Of a DNA stretch of 64,000 nucleotides, positions 43,932-52,248 are shown in pieces. The stretch covers positions 310,001 to 374,000 of the forward strand of contig JAKQNP010000002.1 of assembly GCA_029565675.1 (NCBI GenBank). The letters run 5' to 3'. The position numbers and the translations under genes were made by a program. The first letter of the stretch is position 1, and the number at the start of each line of letters is the position of its first letter. Origin of the DNA: a bacterium (lineage in GTDB: Bacteria; Zhuqueibacterota; Zhuqueibacteria; Residuimicrobiales; Oceaniaggregativiventaceae). The notes under the pieces are model-generated. The model saw only the letters and a list, made by a program, of their open reading frames with translations, made no database searches and was not told where the DNA came from.

Positions 43932-45845
43932 TTATTTTTCCTCTTTCAGATCCTTCATATAGAGCTCGGTCGATTGCGTCAGCATCTGCTGCGTGCGCAG
44001 GGCCATGGCATGCGGATCGGTGATCATGCCGTCGAGCAACACGACGCTGTCGAACAGCGTTTCAACGGCCTGCTGCAGAAAGGGGCTCTTTGCATCTTTT
44101 TGATAGATCTTCAACAACCGGTGGATCAACGGATGCTTGCCGTTGATCTCCATTTTGCGTTTCGGCATTGGCGTGTCGTGCTGCATCATGTGCATCAACT
44201 TTTCCATCTGCGCGGACAGCCCCGGTGTGGTGCCCACCAGCACGGCCGGACTGTCGACCAATCTCTCTGAAAGCACAACCTCTTCCACGCGATCGCCGAG
44301 AATGTCCTTGAACCGCCGCGCCAGATCGCGGAGCTCCTTGTCGCTGACCTCGGGCGCGGATTCCGCTTCTTCTTTCTTTTCCAGCGGTTCGATTCCTTCG
44401 ATCTTTTTGAGATCCGCTTGATCGACCGATTGCAGCGGTTTCTTGTCGAATTCGATCAAGCCGGGCAGGGCGAACTCGTCCACCGGATCGGTGCAATAGA
44501 GGACCTCGATATCCTTGGCTTTGAAAATTTCCAGAGTCGGATTTTTCTCAATCGCTTCGCGGGTGGCGCCGGAGAGGTAATAGATCGCTTCCTGTTTGTC
44601 GCGCATCCGTTTGACGTAATCGCTCAAGGATACCGTTGCACCGGCTTCGCTGTTTTTGGACGAATCGAAACGGAACAGGGGAGCGAGCTTTTCCTTGTGG
44701 GCGAAATCCATATACCCCTCTTTGAGCACCCGACCGTATTGCTGCCAAATCTCCCGATAGATTTTGGGTTCCTTTTCCGCCAGTTCCTGCAGGTGGGACA
44801 GAAAACGGCCGACCACCGTGCTGCTGATCTTGTGGAGATAGGCATTTTCCTGCAAGGTCTCGCGGGAGATGTTGAGCGGCAGATCGTCGCTGTCCAAAAC
44901 GCCGCGAACAAAGCGCAGATAATCCGGCAGCACTTCCTGGGCATGGTTGTCCACCATGACCCGGCGGACAAAGAGGTTGATGCCGGTTTCGTCCTTGCCA
45001 AATCCAATGGCTTCGCGATTGGTTTTGGGCACGAAGAGCAGGGCATGGAATTGAATCGGCGCATCAGCGGAAAAATGCATCCAGGTCAGCGGCTCTTCGG
45101 TCTCGTTGGCGATAAATTTGAAAAACTCTTTGTACTGCTCCTCTTTGACCGCGGTTTTGGGCTCGCGCCAGATCGCCGATTGTTTGTTGATCTGCTCACC
45201 GTCGACTTTGATCGGAAACGGGACAAAATTGGAATATTTTTTGATCGCCGATTCGATGGTGTATTTCTCGGCAAACTGCTGGGCGTCTTCGCGCAAATGG
45301 ACGCGGATCTCGGTGCCGCGTTTGGCATCGGCCGGGCCGGGCTCGATTTCATAGCTGCCCTGACCATCGCTGGTCCAGCGATAGGCCGGCGTTTCAGGAT
45401 CGGCCGGCCGCGTGGTGATTTCCACTTTGTCGCCTGCCATAAAGACCGAATAAAAACCGACGCCAAACCGACCGATCAGGTTCAGTTTGTCCCCGCCGTT
45501 CTCTCCCAACTGTTTGATAAACTCCGAGGTGCCGGAATGGGCGATCGTGCCGATGTTGTTGACCAGCTCGTCATGGGTCATGCCGATGCCGGTATCGCGG
45601 ATCGTGAAGAGCCGTTTGTCCTTGTCCAATTCGATCTGGATCTCAAAGTCCAGGTTGGGATCAGCCAGGCTTTCGCCTTTGATGCTTTTGAACCGCGCCT
45701 TGTCCAGCGCATCGGCGGCATTGGAAATCAGCTCGCGGACGAAAATATCCCGATGGGTGTAAAGAGAATGCGCGAGAATGTCCAGCAATTGGCGGATTTC
45801 CGCCTGGAAAACATGTTTTTCCACAGTTGATTTTGGTTTGCTCAT
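43932..45845 (-). CDS. htpG: Chaperone HtpG (Hsp90)
   Basis: The product has 637 residues from ATG 45845 (GGGAG eight bases away); the longer frame to 45932 has no such site and an odd N-terminus. The N-terminal GHKL ATPase domain shows HSLYTHRDIFVRELISNAAD with the catalytic Glu and the Mg-binding Asn. IRDTGIGMTHDELV, NLIGRFGVGFYS and GTEIRVHLRED follow. The middle domain has GVLDSDDLPLNISRETLQ and the C-terminal dimer domain ends normally. It helps fold and stabilise client proteins in the cytoplasm. A strong terminator follows. Upstream lies a sigma-54-like match (45945-45960) and no CIRCE element. Confidence 0.96.
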   Translation of the reverse strand: MSKPKSTVEKHVFQAEIRQLLDILAHSLYTHRDIFVRELISNAADALDKARFKSIKGESLADPNLDFEIQIELDKDKRLFTIRDTGIGMTHDELVNNIGTIAHSGTSEFIKQLGENGGDKLNLIGRFGVGFYSVFMAGDKVEITTRPADPETPAYRWTSDGQGSYEIEPGPADAKRGTEIRVHLREDAQQFAEKYTIESAIKKYSNFVPFPIKVDGEQINKQSAIWREPKTAVKEEQYKEFFKFIANETEEPLTWMHFSADAPIQFHALLFVPKTNREAIGFGKDETGINLFVRRVMVDNHAQEVLPDYLRFVRGVLDSDDLPLNISRETLQENAYLHKISSTVVGRFLSHLQELAEKEPKIYREIWQQYGRVLKEGYMDFAHKEKLAPLFRFDSSKNSEAGATVSLSDYVKRMRDKQEAIYYLSGATREAIEKNPTLEIFKAKDIEVLYCTDPVDEFALPGLIEFDKKPLQSVDQADLKKIEGIEPLEKKEEAESAPEVSDKELRDLARRFKDILGDRVEEVVLSERLVDSPAVLVGTTPGLSAQMEKLMHMMQHDTPMPKRKMEINGKHPLIHRLLKIYQKDAKSPFLQQAVETLFDSVVLLDGMITDPHAMALRTQQMLTQSTELYMKDLKEEK

Positions 45846-45944
45846 CGATGGTCTCCCGAATTCGTCTATGTAAAAAAACAGCCTTGTTGCCGAAAAGAGC
45901 GAAAAATAAGTGCAAAACTGCTGTTTGCCCAATAAAATGGACTA

Positions 45945-45960
45945 TGCAAAAACCGTGCAA
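45945..45960 (-). promoter_or_regulatory. Weak sigma-54-like match upstream of htpG
   Basis: Read on the minus strand the bases are TTGCACGGTTTTTGCA, against the consensus TGGCACG-N4-TTGCA. The only mismatch is in the -24 GG, which is usually essential. It lies 100 bases before the htpG start. Confidence 0.25.
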
Positions 45961-46070
45961 GTTTGTAAGATCAGTAAAAACAAGCGGTCGGTAGAAAGAA
46001 AAGATTTTGTAAAAGTCTGCCAAAATGGTCGATGTCTGTAAAAATGGCAGAGATGGCGGTCAGCAAAATT

Positions 46071-46102
46071 CCCCGGCTCTGTCACGGCGACAGAGCCGGG
46101 GG
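46071..46102 (-). terminator. Hairpin terminator after the CoA-disulfide reductase gene
   Basis: CCCCGGCTCTGTC and GACAGAGCCGGGG form a perfect 13-bp stem around a five-base loop, 9 bases beyond the stop codon of the minus-strand gene, followed by AATTTTG on that strand. The stem is very stable though the T-run is short. Confidence 0.75.
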
Positions 46103-46110
46103 CCAGACGG

Positions 46111-47856
46111 CTATTTGTTCGATTTTTTTACGGTTGGTTCGGTGGAGTAAATGAGATTGTCTTTGGCGATATACATATGCTCGTAGATATCTTCGTTGCT
46201 CTGTTTGCCGATGGTGTGTTCATAGGTCTTGTAGCCGCCCGACAGATTGACCACATTTTTAAAACCGTTTTGCGTCAGAATGCGGCAAGCGAGATAGCCG
46301 CGCAATCCGGCAGCGCAAAAGACGACAAGCCGTTTGTCGCGCGGCAGTTCGCTCAGGCGGCTGCGCAGCGCGTCCAGGGGAATGTGTTTGCTGCCGGGGA
46401 TGGTGCCGAGTTTGACCTCATCATCGTTTCGCACATCCAGGAGCAGATACGTCTTCGGATCGAGGTCTTCCAACTCGTACCAGTGCACGATATCGACAAG
46501 GCCCTTCAGGATGTTTTCCGCGACATAGCCGGCGATGTTGACCGGATCCTTGGAAGAGGAGAAGGGCGGCGCATAGGCATGTTCGATTTCGGTCATATTG
46601 TAGACCGTACCGCCGCATTTGATCACCGTGGCGATCAGATCGATGCGTTTATCGACGCCGACATATCCGACGATCTGGGCGCCATAAACCTTGCCGTCGT
46701 CAGGCGAGAACTGCAATTTGATCGTCATCGGCTGGGCATTGGGATAGTAGCCGGCATGCGAGGCGGTGTGGATGATGGACGAGCGATAGGGAATATTGTG
46801 CTGGCGCAGCAGTTTTTCCGATGCGCCGGTCGAAGCGACGGTCAGGTCAAATACTTTGGCGATGGCGGTCGCGATGGTACCCCGATAGCTCTCGGTGTTG
46901 TTGAAAATGATGTTGTTGGCGGCGATGCGCGCCTGTTTGGTGCTCGGCCCGGCGAGATAGGCGATCATTTGTTTGCCGATGATCGGATTGCGGAATTCGA
47001 TGGCGTCACCGACCGCATAGATGTCGGGGTCAGCGGTCATCATGTGTTCGTCGACCTTGATGCCGCCGGCCGGTCCGATTTCCAGTCCGCAATCGCGCAC
47101 CAGCTTGCTCTCGGGCTTCACACCGATCGACAGGATGACGAGATCCGCTTCGAGTTCACGGCCGCTTTGCAGCTTGACCGCGAGTTTTTTACTCTTTTCC
47201 GAGAAAGCCTGTACCGCATCTTTGAGATAGAACTCTACTTTTTTGGTCTTCAGATGCTGGTGCACGGCTGCCGCCATCTCGAAATCGAGCGGCGTCATCA
47301 CCTGATCGGCCATTTCGACGATGGTGACAAAGACCCCGCGATGGTGCAGGTTTTCCGCCATCTCCAAACCGATAAAACCGGCGCCGACAATTACCGCGCG
47401 CCTGGGTTTCTTTTCATCCACGTGGGAGACGATGCGATCCATGTCGGTCACATTGCGCAGGGTAAAGATTCCCGGCAGATCGACGCCTGGAATGGGCGGT
47501 TTGATCGGTTCGGCACCCGGGGATAGGATAAGCTTGTCGTAGGTTTCATAAAAGATTTCCCCTGTTTCCAGGTTGCGCACTTGTACTCTTTTATTGGGAC
47601 GGTCGATGCTCTCGACGTTGTGCCGCACGCGCACATCGATGTTGAAGCGTTTGCTGAAGCTCAGCGGGGTCTGCACAAACAGTTTGTTGCGTTCGGTGAT
47701 TACGCCGCCGACAAAATAGGGCAAACCGCAATTGGCGTAGGAAATGTGTTCTCCGCGCTCGAAAATGATGATTTCCAATTTTTCTGCAAGGCGCCGCAAT
47801 CTGGCTGCTGCGCTGGCACCGCCGGCCACACCGCCGATAATGACCACTTTTTCCAT
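46111..47856 (-). CDS. CoA-disulfide reductase/NADH oxidase-like flavoprotein fused to rhodanese
   Basis: The product has 581 residues; the start follows AAGGAGAGAG. FAD site VVIIGGVAGGASAAARLRRL (4-23); the single redox Cys43 in SYANCGLPYFVGG, as in CoA-disulfide reductase and related persulfide reductases; NAD site AVIVGAGFIGLEMAENL (~155); second FAD motif ADPDIYAVGDAIEF (~285). The dimerisation domain follows, and a C-terminal rhodanese domain (~465-555) ends in LVVFCAAGLRGYLA with catalytic Cys514. This CDR-rhodanese layout is known from enzymes that reduce CoA persulfides or polysulfide with NAD(P)H. It is cytoplasmic and appears monocistronic, with a palindrome 45-60 bases upstream. 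Confidence 0.88.
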   Translation of the reverse strand: MEKVVIIGGVAGGASAAARLRRLAEKLEIIIFERGEHISYANCGLPYFVGGVITERNKLFVQTPLSFSKRFNIDVRVRHNVESIDRPNKRVQVRNLETGEIFYETYDKLILSPGAEPIKPPIPGVDLPGIFTLRNVTDMDRIVSHVDEKKPRRAVIVGAGFIGLEMAENLHHRGVFVTIVEMADQVMTPLDFEMAAAVHQHLKTKKVEFYLKDAVQAFSEKSKKLAVKLQSGRELEADLVILSIGVKPESKLVRDCGLEIGPAGGIKVDEHMMTADPDIYAVGDAIEFRNPIIGKQMIAYLAGPSTKQARIAANNIIFNNTESYRGTIATAIAKVFDLTVASTGASEKLLRQHNIPYRSSIIHTASHAGYYPNAQPMTIKLQFSPDDGKVYGAQIVGYVGVDKRIDLIATVIKCGGTVYNMTEIEHAYAPPFSSSKDPVNIAGYVAENILKGLVDIVHWYELEDLDPKTYLLLDVRNDDEVKLGTIPGSKHIPLDALRSRLSELPRDKRLVVFCAAGLRGYLACRILTQNGFKNVVNLSGGYKTYEHTIGKQSNEDIYEHMYIAKDNLIYSTEPTVKKSNK

Positions 47857-47900
47857 TTTTCTCTCTCCTTCGAAGAATGTGCAACGTGCATGGTCGATAG

Positions 47901-47916
47901 ATCAATACAATTTGAT
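47901..47916. promoter_or_regulatory. Palindrome ATCAA-N6-TTGAT upstream of the CoA-disulfide reductase gene
   Basis: ATCAATACAATTTGAT is an inverted repeat 45-60 bases before the start codon at 47856. The size and place fit an operator for a dimeric regulator such as a redox- or oxygen-sensing factor. The half-sites face the opposite way to a standard FNR site, so the regulator is unknown. Confidence 0.3.
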
Positions 47917-48001
47917 GTTTTCCAATACAAAAGGATGCAGAGATAAGATTGCGCGGTTTCAGAGATGGGTCCTGAATAAATCTGATCTCTGTTCCCCAAT
48001 T

Positions 48002-49462
48002 TTATGGGTTGCCTTTTGTGTTTGCCGCGTGACGATTTGTTCGAACAGGACGGGAAGGCGGCGCCAAGCGCCGCCGCTTACTTAACCCTTGCAGGGTGGC
48101 TGTCGCCGTCTCATCGAGACCAAATTCGCGGAAATTGACCCGCACACAGGGTACGGCGCCGATTGCCCGGTGCCAGGCGTTGGCCCGCCTTACCGCTTCC
48201 TGATGGTTGCCGCAAAATTCGGGATACCAATAATAAGCCGGCCAACTGTCGCGCACCGGCACCGCCGCCGGCATCCCCATATGCGCGACCATGGTGATCC
48301 GATCGGCGAAAAGCGGCCGCCACAGGGTCGCGTGCGGCAAATCCTCGCGCACCGGCAGGCCGCACCACGGCGTGCCCCAGACCTGCCAGAGCGGCAGAGA
48401 TCGGCATCTTTCGTGAAAAATTTCGCCGGCCAGCACCGTTCCCGGACAGGCCTGCTGTATCCCCTCGCTGTACAACTGGGTGGCGGTCTCGAAATCGCAG
48501 CCGGGATCGTCGACAAAATTGCCCAGCTGATCGAAAAAAAGCGCGTCAAAGGGAAAGCGCGTTACCAACCGTTGACAGACCTCAGCCATGTGCTCCCGCC
48601 ATTCGCGGCAGCCGGGGCGGATATACTCGATCGGCGGCTCGCCCTCGACTCGCCAGCCTTGCGGGTTGCCGTTGCGATCGCGGACTTGCTCGTGCCGGAA
48701 CCGGGCATAGATCGGCAGCCGTGCGTCGCATCCCCAATAGTTCAGGTGCGGCATGAGCCGGTACCCGAATCGCTGCGCGGTATCGATCACTCTGGCCAAA
48801 CCGTCCTCGCCGCCCAGTTCAGTCGCCGGCCAATAGTCGGGATAGGCGGTGTCAAACGGCGCGTGAAATCCCCAGAAATAGAGCAGGCAATTTTTGCCCA
48901 CACCGGCGCGGTGCATCGCTTCGAGCAGCCCGAGCAAATCCTGAAAGGTGTGGGTGATCTTGCCAGAACCGCTCCATAGCTCGACATATGCTGCGGATGG
49001 GATTTTTTTCACCCAATCCGGCGAAAAAAAAGGCTTTTGCGGCCAGGCCCGATCCATCCACTTTTTATAGTCCTGCCACACTTCATCTGGAATGGTGTGT
49101 TCGCGCACCATTTGCTGTGGCGGGCCATACGCCGACGGACACTCTGCACAGGCGGCCGCGCGCCAGGACAAAATCAATCGAAATCCTGTTTGGTCTCTTT
49201 CGACCCGAACTTCTGTGAAAGACTTGACCGGCTCACGCAGGCTGATCTGCACGGCGGCACCGTCCATTTCGACCGCCATGCACGACACCCGCAGCCAGCC
49301 GCCCCACGGAGCACCACCCTGGGGGAAAGCCTTGCCGTCAACCACCCGGCCGTCCTCGGCAGGGATGTGCAGCCGAGCCGCAGCCGGGACGCGAATGACT
49401 TGCAGCCAGGTGCCGTCCGCCGACTTTCGCCAGGGTGCAAAATGCAGATCAGAGTGGGCCAT
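48002..49462 (-). CDS. Putative TIM-barrel glycosidase (DUF6259-like)
   Basis: The product has 486 residues; ATG 49462 follows GAGGAAGG. There is no signal peptide. The first ~130 residues are beta-rich. The barrel starts near YVELWSGSGKITHTFQDLLG, with later strands NCLLYFWGFHAPFD, YRLMPHLNYWGCD and FPFDALFFDQLGNFVDD. The Asp of FFDQLG and the Glu of VLAGEIFHERC sit where clan-D-like barrel glycosidases have their nucleophile and acid. The overall pattern matches DUF6259 proteins, thought to be glycoside hydrolases of unknown substrate. It is divergent from the secreted beta-helix gene, with 612 bases between. Confidence 0.55.
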   Translation of the reverse strand: MAHSDLHFAPWRKSADGTWLQVIRVPAAARLHIPAEDGRVVDGKAFPQGGAPWGGWLRVSCMAVEMDGAAVQISLREPVKSFTEVRVERDQTGFRLILSWRAAACAECPSAYGPPQQMVREHTIPDEVWQDYKKWMDRAWPQKPFFSPDWVKKIPSAAYVELWSGSGKITHTFQDLLGLLEAMHRAGVGKNCLLYFWGFHAPFDTAYPDYWPATELGGEDGLARVIDTAQRFGYRLMPHLNYWGCDARLPIYARFRHEQVRDRNGNPQGWRVEGEPPIEYIRPGCREWREHMAEVCQRLVTRFPFDALFFDQLGNFVDDPGCDFETATQLYSEGIQQACPGTVLAGEIFHERCRSLPLWQVWGTPWCGLPVREDLPHATLWRPLFADRITMVAHMGMPAAVPVRDSWPAYYWYPEFCGNHQEAVRRANAWHRAIGAVPCVRVNFREFGLDETATATLQGLSKRRRLAPPSRPVRTNRHAANTKGNP

Positions 49463-50074
49463 CGCCTTCCTCGCAAGGTGGGTATCAAACCGTCACGGGC
49501 AATCCGCCAGCACATCGATGCCGGCTGCAGGGGATTTGATACCGCGGGAATGGCCCGCTCACCCATTTGCCGCCGGCTTGTTTGACTGCGCCTCAACGTT
49601 GCGCCAAAATATTTTTCTTTCCAATATAACGCCGTTTCAGCAGTCGATCAAGATCAATTACAGGCACAGGTCCTCAGACAGACCGCTTGGATCAATTGTA
49701 TCGACACGCGCCGCGCCGGGCTGTACCGCGCATCAACGGCTGTTCATGGGCGGATCAGCCGTTTAATCGATTTGCCGAAAGTCGCCACAGCATTTTTTAT
49801 CTTGCGCGATATTCGCGGCGTTCTTATACTGAAATGGGGTCATAATCCTGGACATCAGAAACAAGCCTTGTCAGGCTTGCTTTCCGCCATCGGCTCGCGG
49901 CGCCATGGTCTGCTCCTCTCCCACTTCCCTTCGCCTGCTCGGATCCCTATTCATCGCCACACACCCGTTTTGTCAAATCAGACTGTTTATTCTGAAATAC
50001 GAAAAGTCGAAATCGGCTGGTGCGGCGCAACAAAGCACAAAACGGACAAAAACAAGCACGAAAGGAGCCTTGCG
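49463..50074. other. Divergent intergenic region (612 bp)
   Basis: No gene is supported; the frame extending the beta-helix gene upstream to 49772 has no ribosome site and would hide the signal peptide. Contents on the plus strand: a possible promoter TTGCGC-N17-TATACT at 49802-49830, the hairpin AAGCCT-TGTC-AGGCTT at 49862-49877, and a second possible promoter at 49970-49998. Nothing clear was found for the minus-strand gene. Confidence 0.45.
49970..49998 (+). promoter_or_regulatory. Candidate promoter for the secreted beta-helix gene
   Basis: TTGTCA (five of six) and TGAAAT (four of six) are 17 bases apart, giving a leader of about 70 bases to the start codon at 50075. Confidence 0.4.
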
Positions 50075-51646
50075 ATGAAAGTCGGACGAATCCTGCGGAC
50101 TGTACTTTTGCTTGCCGCATTCATACTGCCTGCCAGGGCGAGCACTTTTATCGTCACCAACACCAACGATTCCGGAGTGGGCTCTCTGCGCGACGGCATC
50201 GCCGGCCCAGCCGACAGCGTCCGGTTCGATATCCCCATCTCCGATCCCGGCTATGATCCGCTCAATCAGGTATGGGTGATCAAGCCTGCTATCCCTTATC
50301 ATGTGCCCAAAAACAAGACGATAGACGGCCGCATTCCTCTTGCCGGCGGTGGATCCAGACCCGGGATCGAGATCGACGGCTCGATTTTGGGCCAAGCGGG
50401 ACAAGACGGATTCAGGCTCGAGGAGGGTGTGGTTTTGCGCGGCCTGGTTGTCCACAGCTGCGCATATGGGATTTGGATCAGTGTAGAAAATTGCGCGGTG
50501 ATGGATTGCTACATCGGCACCGATGCCGGTGCAACGGTCGCCAAGCCAAACAAGTACAACGGTGTTTTGCTGATCAACGGCGCGCAAAACGCTGTAATCG
50601 CCGGAAATCTCATTTCCGGCAACAACTATCCCGGAATTCGTATTACCGGCACCGAAACAGGCCACAATACCGTCATCGACAACCGCATCGGCTGCAATTT
50701 CGACGGCACCGCCGCTCTGGCCAACAGGGAAGGGATCACCATTCAAAACGGCGCCAGCCACAACCTCATCGAACACAATCTGATCTCCGGCAACCTAGAA
50801 ATGGGGGTTCATCTGCTGGATGCGGGCACCAACAACAATGTCATTCGGCACAATTGGATCGGCACCGATACCAGCGGCACCGCAGTACTTGCCAACGGCA
50901 AGTTCGGCATCGCCCTTTTCAACGGCCCCTGCAACAACACCATCGGTCCCGGCAATGTGATCGCCTATCACAGCCATTACGGCGTTATGGTGGATGGTTC
51001 CGACGACTCTGACGGCACCGTGTGCAACATCATCACGGCCAACAGCATCTATGCCAATGTGATACGCGGCATCGAAAATATGCGCGGGGGAAACGGTGAA
51101 CCGCCTGTGCCGAGCGTGCAAGCGGTTGCAGCGGACCGGATCGACGGCACGAGCGGCGCCGGTCAACTCGTTGAACTTTTTGCCGATCAGGCGGGGCAGG
51201 GGCAAATCTATCTCGGCATGGCCGAAGCGGACGTCAGCGGCCATTTTTCGCTCGCGTTGACGAGCACGCTGCTGCTGCCATTTGTCACGGCGACCGCCAG
51301 AGACAAATGCGGCAACACCTCCGAATTTTCTGCCGCCATGGCCACCGAGGTGCATGAACCGGCGAACACGGAAACACAACCGCAGCAGTACCGCCTCGAG
51401 CAGAATTATCCCAATCCATTCAACAGCGCCACCCTCATCCGCTTTGCCTTGCCGTCCAGAAGCATGGTCCGGTTGAGCGTTTTCGATCTAAATGGCCGTT
51501 TGCTGGCCGTGCTTGTCGATGAAGAAATGCCGGCCGGCGAACATACCGTCGCCTTCGATGCGTGGTGCTTGGGCAGCGGGGTTTATTTTTATCGATTGCA
51601 GAGCGGAGATTTTGCTGCGGTGCACAAGCTGCTGGTGATCAACTAA
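50075..51646 (+). CDS. Secreted parallel beta-helix protein with type IX sorting domain
   Basis: The product has 523 residues; ATG 50075 follows AAAGGAG and opens signal peptide MKVGRILRTVLLLAAFILPA. The mature start STFIVTNTNDSGVGSLRDGI is the usual opening of surface beta-helix proteins. Asn- and Gly-rich coils follow (~130-330): NAVIAGNLISGNNYPGIRI, NTVIDNRIGCNFDGTAAL, NVIRHNWIGTDTSGTAVLA. After a short beta domain, the end YRLEQNYPNPFNSATLIRFA with SGVYFYRLQSGDF is the type IX C-terminal signal. It is probably a surface-attached polysaccharide-binding or lyase-like protein; no catalytic site can be named. Confidence 0.82.
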   Translation: MKVGRILRTVLLLAAFILPARASTFIVTNTNDSGVGSLRDGIAGPADSVRFDIPISDPGYDPLNQVWVIKPAIPYHVPKNKTIDGRIPLAGGGSRPGIEIDGSILGQAGQDGFRLEEGVVLRGLVVHSCAYGIWISVENCAVMDCYIGTDAGATVAKPNKYNGVLLINGAQNAVIAGNLISGNNYPGIRITGTETGHNTVIDNRIGCNFDGTAALANREGITIQNGASHNLIEHNLISGNLEMGVHLLDAGTNNNVIRHNWIGTDTSGTAVLANGKFGIALFNGPCNNTIGPGNVIAYHSHYGVMVDGSDDSDGTVCNIITANSIYANVIRGIENMRGGNGEPPVPSVQAVAADRIDGTSGAGQLVELFADQAGQGQIYLGMAEADVSGHFSLALTSTLLLPFVTATARDKCGNTSEFSAAMATEVHEPANTETQPQQYRLEQNYPNPFNSATLIRFALPSRSMVRLSVFDLNGRLLAVLVDEEMPAGEHTVAFDAWCLGSGVYFYRLQSGDFAAVHKLLVIN

Positions 51647-51693
51647 GATCGATTGAGCAAACGGTTGGATGGGACATAGAAAAGGAGGTTGCA

Positions 51694-52005
51694 ATGGAGA
51701 ACCGTTATCGAAAACAATCGGCCTTCTGCCTGTGGGCAGCCGTCTGCGTCCTGTGCTTCCCGTTGAGCAATTGCGCTCTGACTGCCCCACTCTCGAAGGC
51801 GACAGCAGACAGCGGCTTTGTGCTCGTCAATGGCGCGAACCTCTGGTACGAGATTGAGGGCAGGGGAGAGCCACTTCTGCTCATCGCCGGTGGTCCGGGG
51901 TCGGCGCATGATGTGTTTTCTCCCCACTTCTCGGCGTTGGCTGATGCAAACCGCATCATCTATTTTGATGCCTATGGGAGGGGCAAGTTTGACCGGGCGA
52001 AGTGA
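51694..52005 (+). pseudogene. Truncated alpha/beta-hydrolase (prolyl aminopeptidase-like) remnant
   Basis: 103 codons survive from a gene normally ~300-350 codons long. The start follows AAAGGAGG and a lipoprotein-type signal (VLCFPLSNC). The oxyanion-hole segment GEPLLLIAGGPGSAHDVFSP and IIYFDAYGRGKFDRAK are typical of proline iminopeptidases, but the frame stops right after. The nucleophile elbow (G-x-S-x-G), Asp and His are all missing. The following 240 bases show no recognisable remainder in any frame, so the 3' part was deleted rather than frameshifted. It is probably not functional as an enzyme. Confidence 0.75.
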
Positions 52006-52098
52006 TCTGATGTCACTGCGGTCAGGGCTTCAGCATGGATCGCGGTGACATTTTTTTTGAAAATTGCCGAGTCCCAGAGCGGGGCACCCGTGATCCGA

Positions 52099-52122
52099 TG
52101 CCCGAAATCAGGGCTGTTTTTT
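52099..52122 (+). terminator. Weak terminator-like hairpin
   Basis: GCCC-GAAATCA-GGGC is a short four-pair stem followed by TGTTTTTTC, in the gap between the truncated hydrolase and the next gene. Confidence 0.4.
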
Positions 52123-52175
52123 CCCTCGGGGGACAAGAATGCCGCGAATTGGCGTTGTAAATCCACATTAAAATA

Positions 52176-52204
52176 TTGACTGGATGATGGTTATTCTGTA
52201 CTTT
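52176..52204 (+). promoter_or_regulatory. Candidate promoter for the DUF5107-TPR gene
   Basis: TTGACT at 52176-52181 is a five-of-six -35; TACTTT follows after 17 bases. The -10 is weak by the sigma-70 standard but close to the TAnnTTT element used in Bacteroidota. It is 44 bases before the start codon. Confidence 0.4.
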
Positions 52205-52248
52205 TATCATCATGTTCCGGAAAGCCTGTTAAAAAAAGAGACCAAGTC

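Noticed and set aside
45846-46070. A CIRCE element (TTAGCACTC-N9-GAGTGCTAA) before htpG
   Set aside because: No such inverted repeat was found on either strand.
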